A stretch of 64,000 nt of DNA from Undibacterium cyanobacteriorum. Its GTDB lineage: Bacteria > Pseudomonadota > Gammaproteobacteria > Burkholderiales > Burkholderiaceae_D. Where the stretch lies: assembly GCF_031326225.1 (NCBI RefSeq), contig NZ_CP133720.1, positions 1,922,001-1,986,000 on the forward strand, written 5' to 3'. The notes beneath the pieces are model-generated. The model made no database searches. It was not told the DNA's origin and saw only the letters and a list, made by a program, of their open reading frames with translations. Below are positions 1 through 8,918 of the stretch, piece by piece (positions within the stretch are counted from its first letter, which is position 1; every line of letters begins with the position of its first letter). The translations under genes and the position numbers were made by a program.

Positions 1-249
1 AGGTGCGGCATCAGCATCCGTGCGCACTAAGCGCACCTGCGATGCTTTGATATAACCAGCTCGTTCACGGCGATGGTCGTACACCTGCAGATAATCCATG
101 CGCTCGCCGCGAATCTCGAGCGCATCGCCTTGCCACAACACGACTTGTTGTTGTGCACTGTCACGCGGAGCTGCACGCAGGGTTGCTTGATCCTGCGCAA
201 CGATGGCGATAAGGCTCGAAGTGGCAGCGGCGGCAATAGTCGATAACAT
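1..249 (-). CDS. SH3-like domain protein, 5' part only
   Basis: This is the first 83 codons of a minus-strand gene that runs off the left edge. ATG at 247-249 is preceded by a clear ribosome site (AGAAGGAAAC). Residues 1-19 form a short hydrophobic N-terminus that may act as a signal peptide. What follows resembles a bacterial SH3 domain: a QATLRAAP segment, then LWQGDALEIRGE, then DYLQVYDHRRERAGYIKASQVR, which is the usual pattern of short beta strands ending in a GYI/V motif. Such domains commonly bind cell wall or mediate protein contacts in the envelope. The C-terminal part and any catalytic domain lie outside the window, so the function is unknown. Confidence 0.6.
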   Translation of the reverse strand, partial: MLSTIAAAATSSLIAIVAQDQATLRAAPRDSAQQQVVLWQGDALEIRGERMDYLQVYDHRRERAGYIKASQVRLVRTDADAAP

Positions 250-348
250 GATGTTTCCTTCTTTTAGTGAATGCTTAAATGATTTTCTTGCTTGCTAATG
301 TAGTGATAAAACTCAGTTGCTATCTAAGTTGCAATCTCAGTTGCTACC

Positions 349-1704
349 TCAGTTACTACCTTCATTGCCTTCGCTTGCTTCAGTTTGTACCGTTTCTTTG
401 TTCACACTGGTTTTTGTGTTCTTACCTGTTCCAAGCAAGGCGGAGCCGATAAAACCACCGTCAGCTGGAGGCGGCGCGATAATGACGGAAATCTTGTCAG
501 ATAACTTGTCGGCCATCGTTTTTTGAATCAGCAACGGGTGCTTCGATAACAAGGCGCCATCACGCTCTAACTGTGCGCTCGACACTTTGCCCACCAATTC
601 TTGGCGATAGGCTTCAGCATCAGCCAACTTGCGACGCGAATCTGCTTCACCTGCCGCTTCGATCAAGCGCGCTTGCGCATTACCTTCCGAAGTCTTAATC
701 ATCGAAATTTTTGCTGCTTCAGCTTCCAATTGACGTTGCTCGATCTGCTTTTGCTTGAATGGCAGTACGTGCTTCATCGCTTCTTCTTGCGCTCTGGCGG
801 CGATCACTTGTTCGTTGGCGGCGGCTTCTGCAGCTTTCTCACGACGCACTTTTTCGGCTTCAGATTCCAATGCCGTCTGCTTTACTTGTTTTTCTTTCAG
901 ATCTAATGTGTAACGCATTTTTTCTGTCTCTAATTCTTCTTGTAACAAGCGTTCCATGCCGCGCTTGTAGTCTTCTGGTAAATCAATTTTGCCGATGGTG
1001 ACAGCACGTAAAGTGATACCTTCAGCCGCTAACTTCGGTGTTAATTCGGTCTCGATAATTTGTTGAATCTCACCACGCTTGCTGGAGAAAATTTCCTTGA
1101 CCGTGTATTTGGTAAAGGCTTTGTACATCACGCCTTGCACCAAAGGTTCGACGATTTGACCGCCAACATCGTCTGGCAAGCCCTTAACGTTGTTCACCAA
1201 TTTGCTCGGATCGATGGCGTAGCGCACCGCTAAATCCACGCCCAGAGACAAACCTTCGATGGACTGAAATGGAGCTTCGCTACTGCTACGATTTTTGCTT
1301 GGACGATAGAGCTGGTCTTGCAGACTAAATTTGCGCAATTGATGCAGGCCAGGAACAACGATCACACTACCTTCACGAAAGGCGCTAACGTTACCTGTCA
1401 ATTGATTGGCACGCAGGCCGATTTCACCACGTTGCACCGTTTTAAGCGGCGGATGGGTGTACAAGGCATACGCGCCCAAGCCTACTAAACTGATTGCAGC
1501 AGTCGCTTTAAAGAATTGAGGCGTAAAAATCGAAGGACGTGTTTTTACTTGAAATTCCGCAGGGTATTCACTTTGGTATTCGCTTTCTGAATTTTCATTT
1601 GCGTCTGTGGCGCCAGGTGCGCCATAGCCAGGGTTTTTGCTAGTGAATAAGCTGGCGAAGCTAGAACGAACTGCGCTGACCAAAGTTTTTAAACGGTTTG
1701 TCAT
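349..1704 (-). CDS. SPFH/band-7 (prohibitin-like) membrane protein
   Basis: A 451-residue protein of the SPFH (stomatin/prohibitin/flotillin/HflK) superfamily. Residues 1-60 are a polar, cytosolic-looking tail. Residues 64-83 are a single transmembrane helix. The SPFH domain follows at about 85-270, beginning KTVQRGEIGLR and including a GLSLGVDLAVRYAIDP strand pair. Residues about 270-390 are an Ala/Glu/Lys-rich coiled coil typical of oligomerising flotillin-like proteins, and the tail has an IAPPPADGG segment. Family members form large membrane-associated ring or cage assemblies and often act as scaffolds or protease modulators. AGGAGG sits just upstream of the ATG. It is divergent from the two-component system at 1965 and shares a 260-base intergenic region with it. 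No specific partner can be named. Confidence 0.85.
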   Translation of the reverse strand: MTNRLKTLVSAVRSSFASLFTSKNPGYGAPGATDANENSESEYQSEYPAEFQVKTRPSIFTPQFFKATAAISLVGLGAYALYTHPPLKTVQRGEIGLRANQLTGNVSAFREGSVIVVPGLHQLRKFSLQDQLYRPSKNRSSSEAPFQSIEGLSLGVDLAVRYAIDPSKLVNNVKGLPDDVGGQIVEPLVQGVMYKAFTKYTVKEIFSSKRGEIQQIIETELTPKLAAEGITLRAVTIGKIDLPEDYKRGMERLLQEELETEKMRYTLDLKEKQVKQTALESEAEKVRREKAAEAAANEQVIAARAQEEAMKHVLPFKQKQIEQRQLEAEAAKISMIKTSEGNAQARLIEAAGEADSRRKLADAEAYRQELVGKVSSAQLERDGALLSKHPLLIQKTMADKLSDKISVIIAPPPADGGFIGSALLGTGKNTKTSVNKETVQTEASEGNEGSN

Positions 1705-1964
1705 GATGCCTCCTAGTGTTGTGCAAGATCAAAAGTGTTTGAAGAGTTTAAGCAAGTGCATGATTGCGTTTGCTTGAGACGAATCTTGCGCCTGGTGGGC
1801 AGGAGCATTCAATGCCGCGCTGAGGGGGAATTCTTCATTGCCACGGAAGAAATAGGCTAGGAACGGAAGACGCTGTGAAGAAAAACTCACAGCTCAAAAC
1901 TGACTTTTTAGACAAAAACAGCGATACTGCGCTTATTAAGGTGGCGGGATAAGGTGGTGGACTC

Positions 1965-2771
1965 ATGATCGGTCCATCCTATGAGCCAAAGATATTCGCT
2001 TTTAAGAGGTGTAAGGTGTCGCAATCTATACGTGTGGCGGTGATCGAAGATGATGAGCCAACCAGCAATCAATTCAAAAGTTGGATTGAAGCGGCAAAGC
2101 CAGGCATTCACATAGACCAATGGTTTAATCGAGATGATGCCGAGGCGGCGATTACGCGAGAACACTATGATTTGGTGGTGCTCGACATTGAGTTGGGCCG
2201 AGAGCGTCACGCCGGGGTGGCCATCATCAATGCCATCAATAAGAATATTGGGCGTGATGGACATGCGACGCCCGTATTGGTGGTATCGGCAATGCCCGCG
2301 ACGATTTATCGCAGCATTATGAAAGCGCTTGACGCTTGGGATTACCTGCAAAAAGCAACCTTCGAAGAGGCCGATTTCATCGAGACTTTTCTTGATATGT
2401 TGCGCGCGGTGCGTGAGCGTCGCCAACAAGAAGAAAAACAGGGTGAAGCGAGGAAGTCGGGGCAGAAAGAAGTTACAGCAGCGAAGGATGTCGTCAGTAT
2501 TGATCCTTTGCGTCAACGCACACCAATGTGGCGTGGGCAACGGATTAACCTACCTTTAACGGCACAGAGAATTTTGTCGGTGATGTTGGAAAAGCCCGGC
2601 GAAGTCGTCTCTTATGACGATTTATACGAGGTCGTGAAAAGCGGCCGCAATCGCGATAATATCCGCAAACACGTGAGTACCATACGCGATGCATTTCGCG
2701 AAATCGATCCGCAGTTTGATGGTATCGAAAATGTCCCCATGCGTGGCTTCCGCTGGGTGGATCAAGCATGA
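1965..2771 (+). CDS. OmpR-type response regulator (REC plus winged helix)
   Basis: A two-component response regulator of up to 268 residues. The receiver domain covers about residues 22-150 and has the acidic pair (VIEDDEP), the phosphoacceptor Asp in VVLDIELG, a Ser at the switch position (VVSAM) and the conserved Lys (DYLQKA). A charged linker leads to a C-terminal winged-helix DNA-binding domain, about 180-265, ending in GFRWV as in OmpR/PhoB proteins. The true start may be GTG at 2016 with AAGAGG six bases upstream, which would remove 17 residues. The stop overlaps the start of the histidine kinase gene (ATGA at 2768), so the two are translationally coupled and form a cognate pair. Target genes are unknown. 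Confidence 0.88.
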   Translation: MIGPSYEPKIFAFKRCKVSQSIRVAVIEDDEPTSNQFKSWIEAAKPGIHIDQWFNRDDAEAAITREHYDLVVLDIELGRERHAGVAIINAINKNIGRDGHATPVLVVSAMPATIYRSIMKALDAWDYLQKATFEEADFIETFLDMLRAVRERRQQEEKQGEARKSGQKEVTAAKDVVSIDPLRQRTPMWRGQRINLPLTAQRILSVMLEKPGEVVSYDDLYEVVKSGRNRDNIRKHVSTIRDAFREIDPQFDGIENVPMRGFRWVDQA

Positions 2772-4828
2772 AACGCTGGTTGGTGGCGAGTTACCGGCTG
2801 CGGATTATTTTTCGTGGCGTGTTTCTGTTATTGGCCTTGGCGACCTTGGCCTTAGCGCTATCTTTGCTGCAGCAAGAGAAGCAGCTGTCCTACAATAGCT
2901 ATCAGTCCAACTTCAATAAGACTGTGAGTCAGATTAGTGCAACGCTGCGTCATCCTGCTGGACAATTAGCCTTGTTGAATCCGCCTTTGAATCAAGATAC
3001 GGCTAGCCTTCACCCTTTATTGTTGCCGTTTTCGGCACTGGATTTTGATGACCAAAGTAAAGTGCAACAAGCAATCGCGATGTCTGGTTGTTTGGTCCAG
3101 TATGGTAACGATGGGTCGCTCTGCGTGGGGATCGGTAATAATCCCTGGGCTGGTGGTTTTATTTATGTGGCAGGGAGTTTTAATAGCCCTTCCTTGGTGT
3201 CGCATGTGCGTGGTCAAGTGCTTGATCAGCAAGCACATCGGATCAAAGTGAGTGTGGCCTTACGCGGTCAGCACTATCAATGGTTTGCCCCTTTCGAGGA
3301 AGAAACCGGTGTACGTAGCAATGGTTTGATCGGCATTAAAGGGCGCTGGTTGGGCTTTTGGGAAAGCGATATCGGTAAGCAGAATGGTCGGCCTGTGCGT
3401 GACTTCCGTGGATGGGCTTGGCAAAAGTCAGTGTGTAATGATGCCAAGCTTGATGGCAAAGATCTCAATTGCGAGCGCAATACTTTTTTCTCTTTGCGCC
3501 TGCCGATCGCGGTTCTACAAGAAGCACTGTTTGAGAAAAAACGCCCGATCTGGCCACCGCAGGACCTCGAACAAATTCAGGTGGAGTTAACGGTCTTAGG
3601 TCCCGATAGCGAGACTCCTTTACTCGATAGTAAATCGGTGCCAAGTGCGACACCGTTTTCACTTAATGATTTGAACGCTTTGTTGCTGCCCGGCGAGAGT
3701 TTGATACTCCGGAAGTCTTCGGAAAAACGCGAAGTGATTCGTTTGCTCGGTAAGGTTGAACAGGAAGAAGAATCTTGGAATTTATTGACACGCTTGATTC
3801 GACGCTTGCCGGTCGATGAATTTAGCTCTCCCTTAGAAGCCAAAGAATTGATTAGTACGCCACTCGATAACTACGAGTTAGAAATGAGGGGAGACGTACG
3901 AAGTGTCAGCAAATCGCTGAGCGTGGTGGCGACCCGTGTGTCGTGGTTTGTGGGCGCGATGTTGCTGGCCTTACTGCTGGCTTGGTTGTTGATTGAGATT
4001 AGCATTATCCGAAGAATTAGTTTGCTCACCAAACGTGCGGCGGAATTATCGCGGACGATGAAGGGAGCAGGTGAGCTCGATCAACTCGATGTCAGTGATC
4101 TGCGCAGCCCTGATGAGTTAGGCGTCTTGGCCAGCGGTTTGCATGATCTTTTACGTCGCGTGAAAGAGGACGTCGAGCGTGAAACGATTCGTACAGAGCA
4201 AGAGAAGCAAATGTGGCACGCGGTGGGACATGAGATTATGTCGCCTTTACAAAGTCTGATGGTGTTGCATCCATCGGCGGACGACCAAAGTCATCGCTAT
4301 ATCAACCGTATGCAACAAGCAATCAAGGTTTTGTATGGTCACGCCACGCCAAGTGAAGCGTTTCAGTCAACCGTCTTGCAGATCGGCGAGCTCGATCTAA
4401 ACCTGTTCCTGCGTTATGTTGCTGAAAATGCGCCGCACGCGGGCATTGTTGACGTCGAATATGAGCATCAATACCGACCCATAGTCGTCAAAGCGGATGA
4501 GTATTCGCTGGAAGATGTGGTAACCCATATTTTGAAGAATGCTGATCGTTACCGTCCGCACGGGACGGCAATTCGTATCTCTGTCGAAGTGTCCGAGGCC
4601 AATGTGGCGATCCATATCCATAACCGAGGACCTGCGATTGAGAACGATATGCTCGATAAAATTTTTGAATATGGCGTATCGGATCAACGCCTAGAGGCGA
4701 CCGACGAACATCGTGGTCAAGGTCTTTTTGTGGCGCAAACCTATATGGCAAAGATGGGCGGGACGATCATCGCTCGCAATTGCATCGACGGTGTTGAATT
4801 TGTATTGAGCTTGCCACGCCCGATCTGA
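2768..4828 (+). CDS. Transmembrane sensor histidine kinase with large periplasmic domain
   Basis: A 686-residue sensor kinase, partner of the regulator just upstream. Residues 15-35 are the first transmembrane helix and about 392-413 the second. Between them lies a roughly 355-residue periplasmic region with no domain I recognise and a few cysteines. A HAMP-like linker follows at about 414-470. The dimerisation box is GHEIMSPLQSL with the phosphorylated His near residue 488. The ATPase domain is at about 570-685, with an N box (HILKNADRYRP), a G box around DKIFEYGVSD and a GQGLFVAQ lid segment. The His box is somewhat diverged from the common HELRTPL form. The signal sensed cannot be inferred. 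Confidence in the general role is high. Confidence 0.88.
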   Translation: MKRWLVASYRLRIIFRGVFLLLALATLALALSLLQQEKQLSYNSYQSNFNKTVSQISATLRHPAGQLALLNPPLNQDTASLHPLLLPFSALDFDDQSKVQQAIAMSGCLVQYGNDGSLCVGIGNNPWAGGFIYVAGSFNSPSLVSHVRGQVLDQQAHRIKVSVALRGQHYQWFAPFEEETGVRSNGLIGIKGRWLGFWESDIGKQNGRPVRDFRGWAWQKSVCNDAKLDGKDLNCERNTFFSLRLPIAVLQEALFEKKRPIWPPQDLEQIQVELTVLGPDSETPLLDSKSVPSATPFSLNDLNALLLPGESLILRKSSEKREVIRLLGKVEQEEESWNLLTRLIRRLPVDEFSSPLEAKELISTPLDNYELEMRGDVRSVSKSLSVVATRVSWFVGAMLLALLLAWLLIEISIIRRISLLTKRAAELSRTMKGAGELDQLDVSDLRSPDELGVLASGLHDLLRRVKEDVERETIRTEQEKQMWHAVGHEIMSPLQSLMVLHPSADDQSHRYINRMQQAIKVLYGHATPSEAFQSTVLQIGELDLNLFLRYVAENAPHAGIVDVEYEHQYRPIVVKADEYSLEDVVTHILKNADRYRPHGTAIRISVEVSEANVAIHIHNRGPAIENDMLDKIFEYGVSDQRLEATDEHRGQGLFVAQTYMAKMGGTIIARNCIDGVEFVLSLPRPI

Positions 4829-4845
4829 ATGCACGGGTATTGAAT

Positions 4846-4901
4846 ATCAATCTTGGTGCATCAATGTTGGAACGTCAATTTTGGAAGATCAATCGAACTC
4901 G
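4846..4901. repeat. 14-bp degenerate tandem repeat between convergent genes
   Basis: Four consecutive 14-base units start at 4846, 4860, 4874 and 4888. The first three share the pattern RTCAATNTTGG plus three variable bases; the fourth keeps only ATCAAT. The array fills the gap between the histidine kinase stop and the stop of the convergent NAD(P)HX repair gene, and its last unit overlaps that gene's 3' end. No terminator-like hairpin with a T-run was seen here. Confidence 0.6.
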
Positions 4902-6610
4902 CCCACACGGCGATTGAGGTACTGACGAATCGCCGCAGGCAATTCGCTTGCACAAAGTCCGATCGGGCCGACGCCGGCGGCGACTAGTTGATCAGCTGCC
5001 GCTCCATGCACATAGCAGGCGAGTCGAGCCGCATCAAAGGCGCAAAGCCCTTGCGCCAATAAAGCCACACATAGGCCCGTGAGCACATCACCGGTGCCGC
5101 CACTTGCTAGTCCTGGGTTGCCCGAGCCGTTCACGTAGCAAGTGTGCCCATCGGTGACGAGTGAGCCGGAGCCTTTCAGAACGCAGATCAAGTTCCATTT
5201 TTGTGCCAATTCGGTGGCGGCTTTGAGTCGATCAGCCTGAATCTCTTGAACGGTACACGAGAGTAGGCGAGCGGCTTCGAGAGGGTGGGGCGTGATAATC
5301 GTATTGCAAAAACCTCTCAATGGTGATTGGTTTCTTTGTGCTAGCGCGCTTTGCAAAGGTGGTTCTTGAGCGATCAGATTGAGCGCATCCGCATCGATAA
5401 CAAGATCGTGAGTTAGCTTCAGACATTGCAGGAGTAATTCTTTGGATGACTCGCTCTGCCCAAGCCCAGGGCCTATCGCGACGCTCGTATTCTGCAGTTG
5501 GCACTGCTCGGCGGAGCGACACATGATTTCAGGGTGCATGATGTCGAGTGGGACATCGTTTTCTGATGTTATGTCGACAAATCCGAGATGAACTTTTCCA
5601 GCACCAGCATGTAGTGCTGCTCGTCCTGCCAAGAATGCCGCACCGCGCATTCCTTGTGCGCCACCAATAATCAGCGCGTCACCATAGCTACCTTTGTGAC
5701 TCGCATGTGCTCGTCGTTGTAGTTGTGCTTGGATTGATGCAACCTGATTGTGCTCGATGTTCGAGATCGGAAACTCTTCCGCTGAAATGTCCAAGTTCAT
5801 CACCGACACTTGCCCTGCGTAGTCACGTCCCTCAGCCGTGTGTAAACCAAATTTATCGCCGATGAAGGTGAAGGTGTTGCTTGCCTTGATCGATGCATCG
5901 TTGATCGCTGCACGATTGATTGTTCTATTAGTGTTCAAAGTATGAGAGGCAGATTGATCTGCTAAAGCGCTTGGTTTGAACACAGTGCCGAAGTCCGCGG
6001 ATAAGCCGCTCGGAATATCGAGCGCAATGACGGCGATGTCTCGTTGAAGGCGATTTTGGTTGATTTGCTGTATGACTTGATCCCATGGTGCTTGAATGGG
6101 GCGATTGAGACCGATCCCGAAAATCCCGTCGACGATGGCGTTACAACGTTCCAGCACGGGCTCGTATTGGTCCTGAACGTCCCACCAGTGGATAGCGCAT
6201 GATTGTGCTCTAGCAAGGCTCGCCAGAGCATCGCTAGATAGTGTTTGCTGATGCTTGTCCCGCACAATATGGATCTCATATTCACGGGAAGCATGCGCGC
6301 TGTCGAATGACACTTCTGTTGCTGATTCAGAGATACCTGGCTTGCTCAACTGTTGTAGCTGATAAGCCATCTCGTACGCATCACCGCCGTTATCGCCGGG
6401 GCCTGCAAAGATAAGGAGGGTCGCGGGAGCAGGGTAAATTCGTTTGAATTCAAGTGCTGCGGCTAGGCCCGCTCTCTGCATCAAGCTGGGGGAGGGATTT
6501 TGCGCTTTGATTTTATTTTCGATTGCTCGAATTTGTGCGCTTGTGTAGATGAAGTGAGCCATAGAATGCAAAGACAGATATTTCATGAAGGTAGTTTGAT
6601 CTCTACCCAC
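4889..6610 (-). CDS. nnr: Bifunctional NAD(P)H-hydrate epimerase / ADP-dependent dehydratase
   Basis: A fused metabolite-repair enzyme that converts damaged NAD(P)HX back to NAD(P)H. The N-terminal YjeF_N epimerase half (about residues 20-270) shows a nucleotide-binding loop GPGDNGGDAYEMA, an IVDGIFGIGL segment and the ALDIPSGLSAD motif. The C-terminal ribokinase-like dehydratase half (about 300-565) shows ALIIGGAQGMRGAA, the GPGLGQS loop, VIDADALNLIA and ASGGTGDVLTG, the ADP-binding signature. At up to 573 residues it is somewhat longer than E. coli Nnr. The start is uncertain: GTG at 6610 and ATG at 6586 or 6562 are all possible, and none has a strong ribosome site. It lies only 12 bases downstream of fliR on the same strand, so it may be read with the flagellar operon. 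Confidence 0.93.
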   Translation of the reverse strand: MGRDQTTFMKYLSLHSMAHFIYTSAQIRAIENKIKAQNPSPSLMQRAGLAAALEFKRIYPAPATLLIFAGPGDNGGDAYEMAYQLQQLSKPGISESATEVSFDSAHASREYEIHIVRDKHQQTLSSDALASLARAQSCAIHWWDVQDQYEPVLERCNAIVDGIFGIGLNRPIQAPWDQVIQQINQNRLQRDIAVIALDIPSGLSADFGTVFKPSALADQSASHTLNTNRTINRAAINDASIKASNTFTFIGDKFGLHTAEGRDYAGQVSVMNLDISAEEFPISNIEHNQVASIQAQLQRRAHASHKGSYGDALIIGGAQGMRGAAFLAGRAALHAGAGKVHLGFVDITSENDVPLDIMHPEIMCRSAEQCQLQNTSVAIGPGLGQSESSKELLLQCLKLTHDLVIDADALNLIAQEPPLQSALAQRNQSPLRGFCNTIITPHPLEAARLLSCTVQEIQADRLKAATELAQKWNLICVLKGSGSLVTDGHTCYVNGSGNPGLASGGTGDVLTGLCVALLAQGLCAFDAARLACYVHGAAADQLVAAGVGPIGLCASELPAAIRQYLNRRVGEFD

Positions 6611-6622
6611 GGTCTTATTTAC

Positions 6623-7405
6623 TTACTTCCCATGTTGACCTAATCCATTGAGAGCGTCAATCAGGTGGCGAAAACTGCCTTCAAGCGCTGGTAACAGATA
6701 AGGAAGGACTAAGCCGAGCATGACGTAGCCAACCGTGATCGTAATTGGAAATCCAATACCAAATAAATTAAGTTGTGGCGCCGCGCGAGTCAAAATTCCA
6801 AGTGCGATATTGGCAATCAATAATGCAGCGACGATAGGCAAAGACAAGACCATTCCCAGTTTGAAAATCTCCTCTCCCCATTTTGCCAAAGTGTAGGGGC
6901 TAAATCCCATTTCCAAGCTAGTCGAGATGGGGATGGTCTTAAAGCTCATGACAAGCGCCTCGAACATGGCAAGGTGGATATTGAGTGACAGGATGATGAG
7001 CGTGGTAATGATGACCAAAAATTGACTAATTGCTGTGGAACGGCCACGTGTTTGGGGATCAAAAAAAGTGGCGAAACCGAGCCCCATCGTTAATCCAGCA
7101 ACCTCACCAGCCATTTCAACGCCGGCCATGATCACACGCACCATGAAACCCATGGCAAGGCCGATCACAAACTGCTGTAGCAGAATCATGATCCCCGTCA
7201 GTGAGACCATGTCGAGTTGAGGTGGAAGTTGTAGGGTGGGCGCGACAATCAGTGACAGCATTACGCCTAGGGCGATTTTCACTAAAGGTGGGACGCCGTT
7301 ATTCCCGAACGGAGGCGCTACAACGATAAAGCCCAAGATGCGTGTGAGGGGCCACAGAAAAGCAGCGACCAAACCGACGAGTTCTTGGCTGCTGATACTC
7401 AGCAT
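6623..7405 (-). CDS. fliR: Flagellar export apparatus protein FliR
   Basis: A 260-residue multi-pass inner-membrane protein of the flagellar type III export gate. It has about six hydrophobic helices, an ATFFDPQTRGRS loop and a PLGNNGVP-like segment (here PPFGNNGVPPLVK) characteristic of the FliR/SpaR family. FliR joins FliP and FliQ in the helical export pore at the centre of the MS ring. The order fliO-P-Q-R and the two-base gap to fliQ support the assignment. No strong ribosome site is visible before the ATG, so coupling to fliQ translation is likely. Confidence 0.96.
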   Translation of the reverse strand: MLSISSQELVGLVAAFLWPLTRILGFIVVAPPFGNNGVPPLVKIALGVMLSLIVAPTLQLPPQLDMVSLTGIMILLQQFVIGLAMGFMVRVIMAGVEMAGEVAGLTMGLGFATFFDPQTRGRSTAISQFLVIITTLIILSLNIHLAMFEALVMSFKTIPISTSLEMGFSPYTLAKWGEEIFKLGMVLSLPIVAALLIANIALGILTRAAPQLNLFGIGFPITITVGYVMLGLVLPYLLPALEGSFRHLIDALNGLGQHGK

Positions 7406-7407
7406 AA

Positions 7408-7677
7408 TTAGCCAGCGATAAAGGCGATGTTCGTGAAGACTTCACGCATGTAGTCACCCATCACCGTTAACATCCAAGGTCCTGCCACGATTAGGGTGAT
7501 AAAAATGCCAGCGAGTTTTGGGATGAACGAGAGTGTGGTCTCGTTGATTTGGGTGGCCGCTTGAAAAATGCTGACGATCAAACCGATGATCAATGCGACC
7601 AAAAGTAGTGGCGCTGAAATCAATAAGGTGATTTCAATGGCATGGCGCCCCATCGTCATAACGCTCTCGGGATTCAT
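7408..7677 (-). CDS. fliQ: Flagellar export apparatus protein FliQ
   Basis: An 89-residue protein with two transmembrane helices, the normal length for FliQ. It shows the family pattern of an N-terminal MNPESVMTMGRHAIE segment, then ISAPLLLVALIIGLIVS, then FQAATQINETTLSFIPK. It assembles with FliP and FliR in the core export gate. AGAGG lies shortly before the start, and it sits between fliP and fliR in the canonical order. Confidence 0.97.
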   Translation of the reverse strand: MNPESVMTMGRHAIEITLLISAPLLLVALIIGLIVSIFQAATQINETTLSFIPKLAGIFITLIVAGPWMLTVMGDYMREVFTNIAFIAG

Positions 7678-7685
7678 AAAAACCT

Positions 7686-8450
7686 CTAGAAGAAACTCTT
7701 CGCTAATGATCCAATCAAGAGCTGCCAGCCATCGACTAAAACGAATAGCATCAACTTGAAAGGCAGTGACACGATAGAGGGGGATACCATCATCATACCC
7801 ATGGCCATCAGGACACTGGCGACCACCATATCGATAATCAAAAATGGAATAAAAATAGCGAAACCGATTTGGAATGCAGTCTTTAACTCACTGGTGATAA
7901 AGGCAGGAATCAAAACCCGTAATGGAATATCTTCAGGGCCCTGCAGTTGCGGAGTTTCGGACAAGCGCACGTAAAGCGCGATATCGCTTTCTCGAGTCTG
8001 TTTCAGCATGAATTGTTTCAGTGGTTCAGCCCCTTTTTCCATGGCTTTTTGCATGGTGATTTTGTTTTCGGTGAACGGGATATACGCGTCTTGATAGATC
8101 TTGTCGAAGCTAGGTCCCATCACGAACAAGGTCAGAAATAGCGAGAGTCCCACCAAGACTTGATTGGGCGGCGCGCCTTGGGTTCCGAGCGCTTGGCGCA
8201 ATAAAGACAAGACAATGATGATGCGTGTGAAGCTTGTCATCATCAAGAGCACCGCTGGCAAGAAACTCAGTGCCGTGAGGAAGAGTAGCGTTTGGATGCT
8301 GAGCGAATAATTCTGGCCACCACCGGAAGCTGGGCTACTTGTAATGACTGGTAAAGCGCTATTTCCTTGAGCGTAGGCCATTTCTGGCAGAGCCAGCAAA
8401 AAGACGCTCGCGAGAAGGCTGAGACCGATGAGGGCGCGTTGGTGCTTCAT
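7686..8450 (-). CDS. fliP: Flagellar export apparatus protein FliP
   Basis: A 254-residue FliP. Residues 1-27 are a cleavable-type signal peptide ending AYA. The mature protein has the family signatures SFLPAVLLMMTSFTRIIIVL and LRQALGTQGAPPNQVLVGL, the long extracytoplasmic loop, then FAIFIPFLIIDMVVASVLM and MMMVSPSIVSLPFKL near the C-terminus. FliP forms the pentameric ring at the entrance of the flagellar secretion channel. The gene lies between fliO and fliQ with gaps of under ten bases. Confidence 0.97.
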   Translation of the reverse strand: MKHQRALIGLSLLASVFLLALPEMAYAQGNSALPVITSSPASGGGQNYSLSIQTLLFLTALSFLPAVLLMMTSFTRIIIVLSLLRQALGTQGAPPNQVLVGLSLFLTLFVMGPSFDKIYQDAYIPFTENKITMQKAMEKGAEPLKQFMLKQTRESDIALYVRLSETPQLQGPEDIPLRVLIPAFITSELKTAFQIGFAIFIPFLIIDMVVASVLMAMGMMMVSPSIVSLPFKLMLFVLVDGWQLLIGSLAKSFF

Positions 8451-8456
8451 AGTTTC

Positions 8457-8918
8457 TTAATTGGTGGTTGCGCTGCGCTTGTCGAGTGTCTTCTTGAGCC
8501 AATCGGCAAAATTGTTTTGTATTGGTCCACTGGAATCGGGCGTGGCAAGTTCGCGTTTTTCTAATTCTGCGAGCTTGGTAATTTGTTGCGGGGTCACACC
8601 GAGGACTAACCACTGATCGGCTACTTCAATCACAATGACTTTCTCTCGATGTCCCAAATTAAGACCGCCAATCACTTTCATTGGCAACTGTTGGGAATGC
8701 GCCAAAGGGCCGACACGTTTGAAGAGCCACGCCAAGGCGAGCATCAAGGCAATAACGAATGCTAACGCAGCAAAGATTTGTAATAAGCCTGTACTTGGTG
8801 CCACTTTATTCGATTGTGCAGCCGCTTGGCTCGACGTCGTCAGCAATATTAGCGCTAGAGCTGTCGAGACAGACAGCCAATGTGAACGAGCTGAGCGAAA
8901 GGATTCCCAAAGCATCAT
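8457..8918 (-). CDS. fliO: Flagellar biosynthesis protein FliO
   Basis: A 153-residue FliO. There is a hydrophobic, possibly cleaved N-terminus at about residues 17-35 and a transmembrane helix at about 48-66 (FAALAFVIALMLALAWLF). The cytoplasmic region contains LNLGHREKVIVIEVADQWLVLGVTPQQI, the typical FliO core. FliO helps assemble the FliP ring. Its start overlaps the fliN stop (ATGA), so translation is coupled. Confidence 0.93.
   Translation of the reverse strand: MMLWESFRSARSHWLSVSTALALILLTTSSQAAAQSNKVAPSTGLLQIFAALAFVIALMLALAWLFKRVGPLAHSQQLPMKVIGGLNLGHREKVIVIEVADQWLVLGVTPQQITKLAELEKRELATPDSSGPIQNNFADWLKKTLDKRSATTN

Noticed and set aside
1872..1893. Hairpin GCTGTGA/TCACAGC in the spacer upstream of the response regulator
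   Set aside because: A seven-base-pair stem with a distant T-run; it has no gene ending nearby that needs termination and could be chance.
1908..2540. Minus-strand open frame of 210 codons opposite the OmpR-type regulator
   Set aside because: It is antisense to a well-supported response regulator, has odd amino-acid composition and no recognisable domain.
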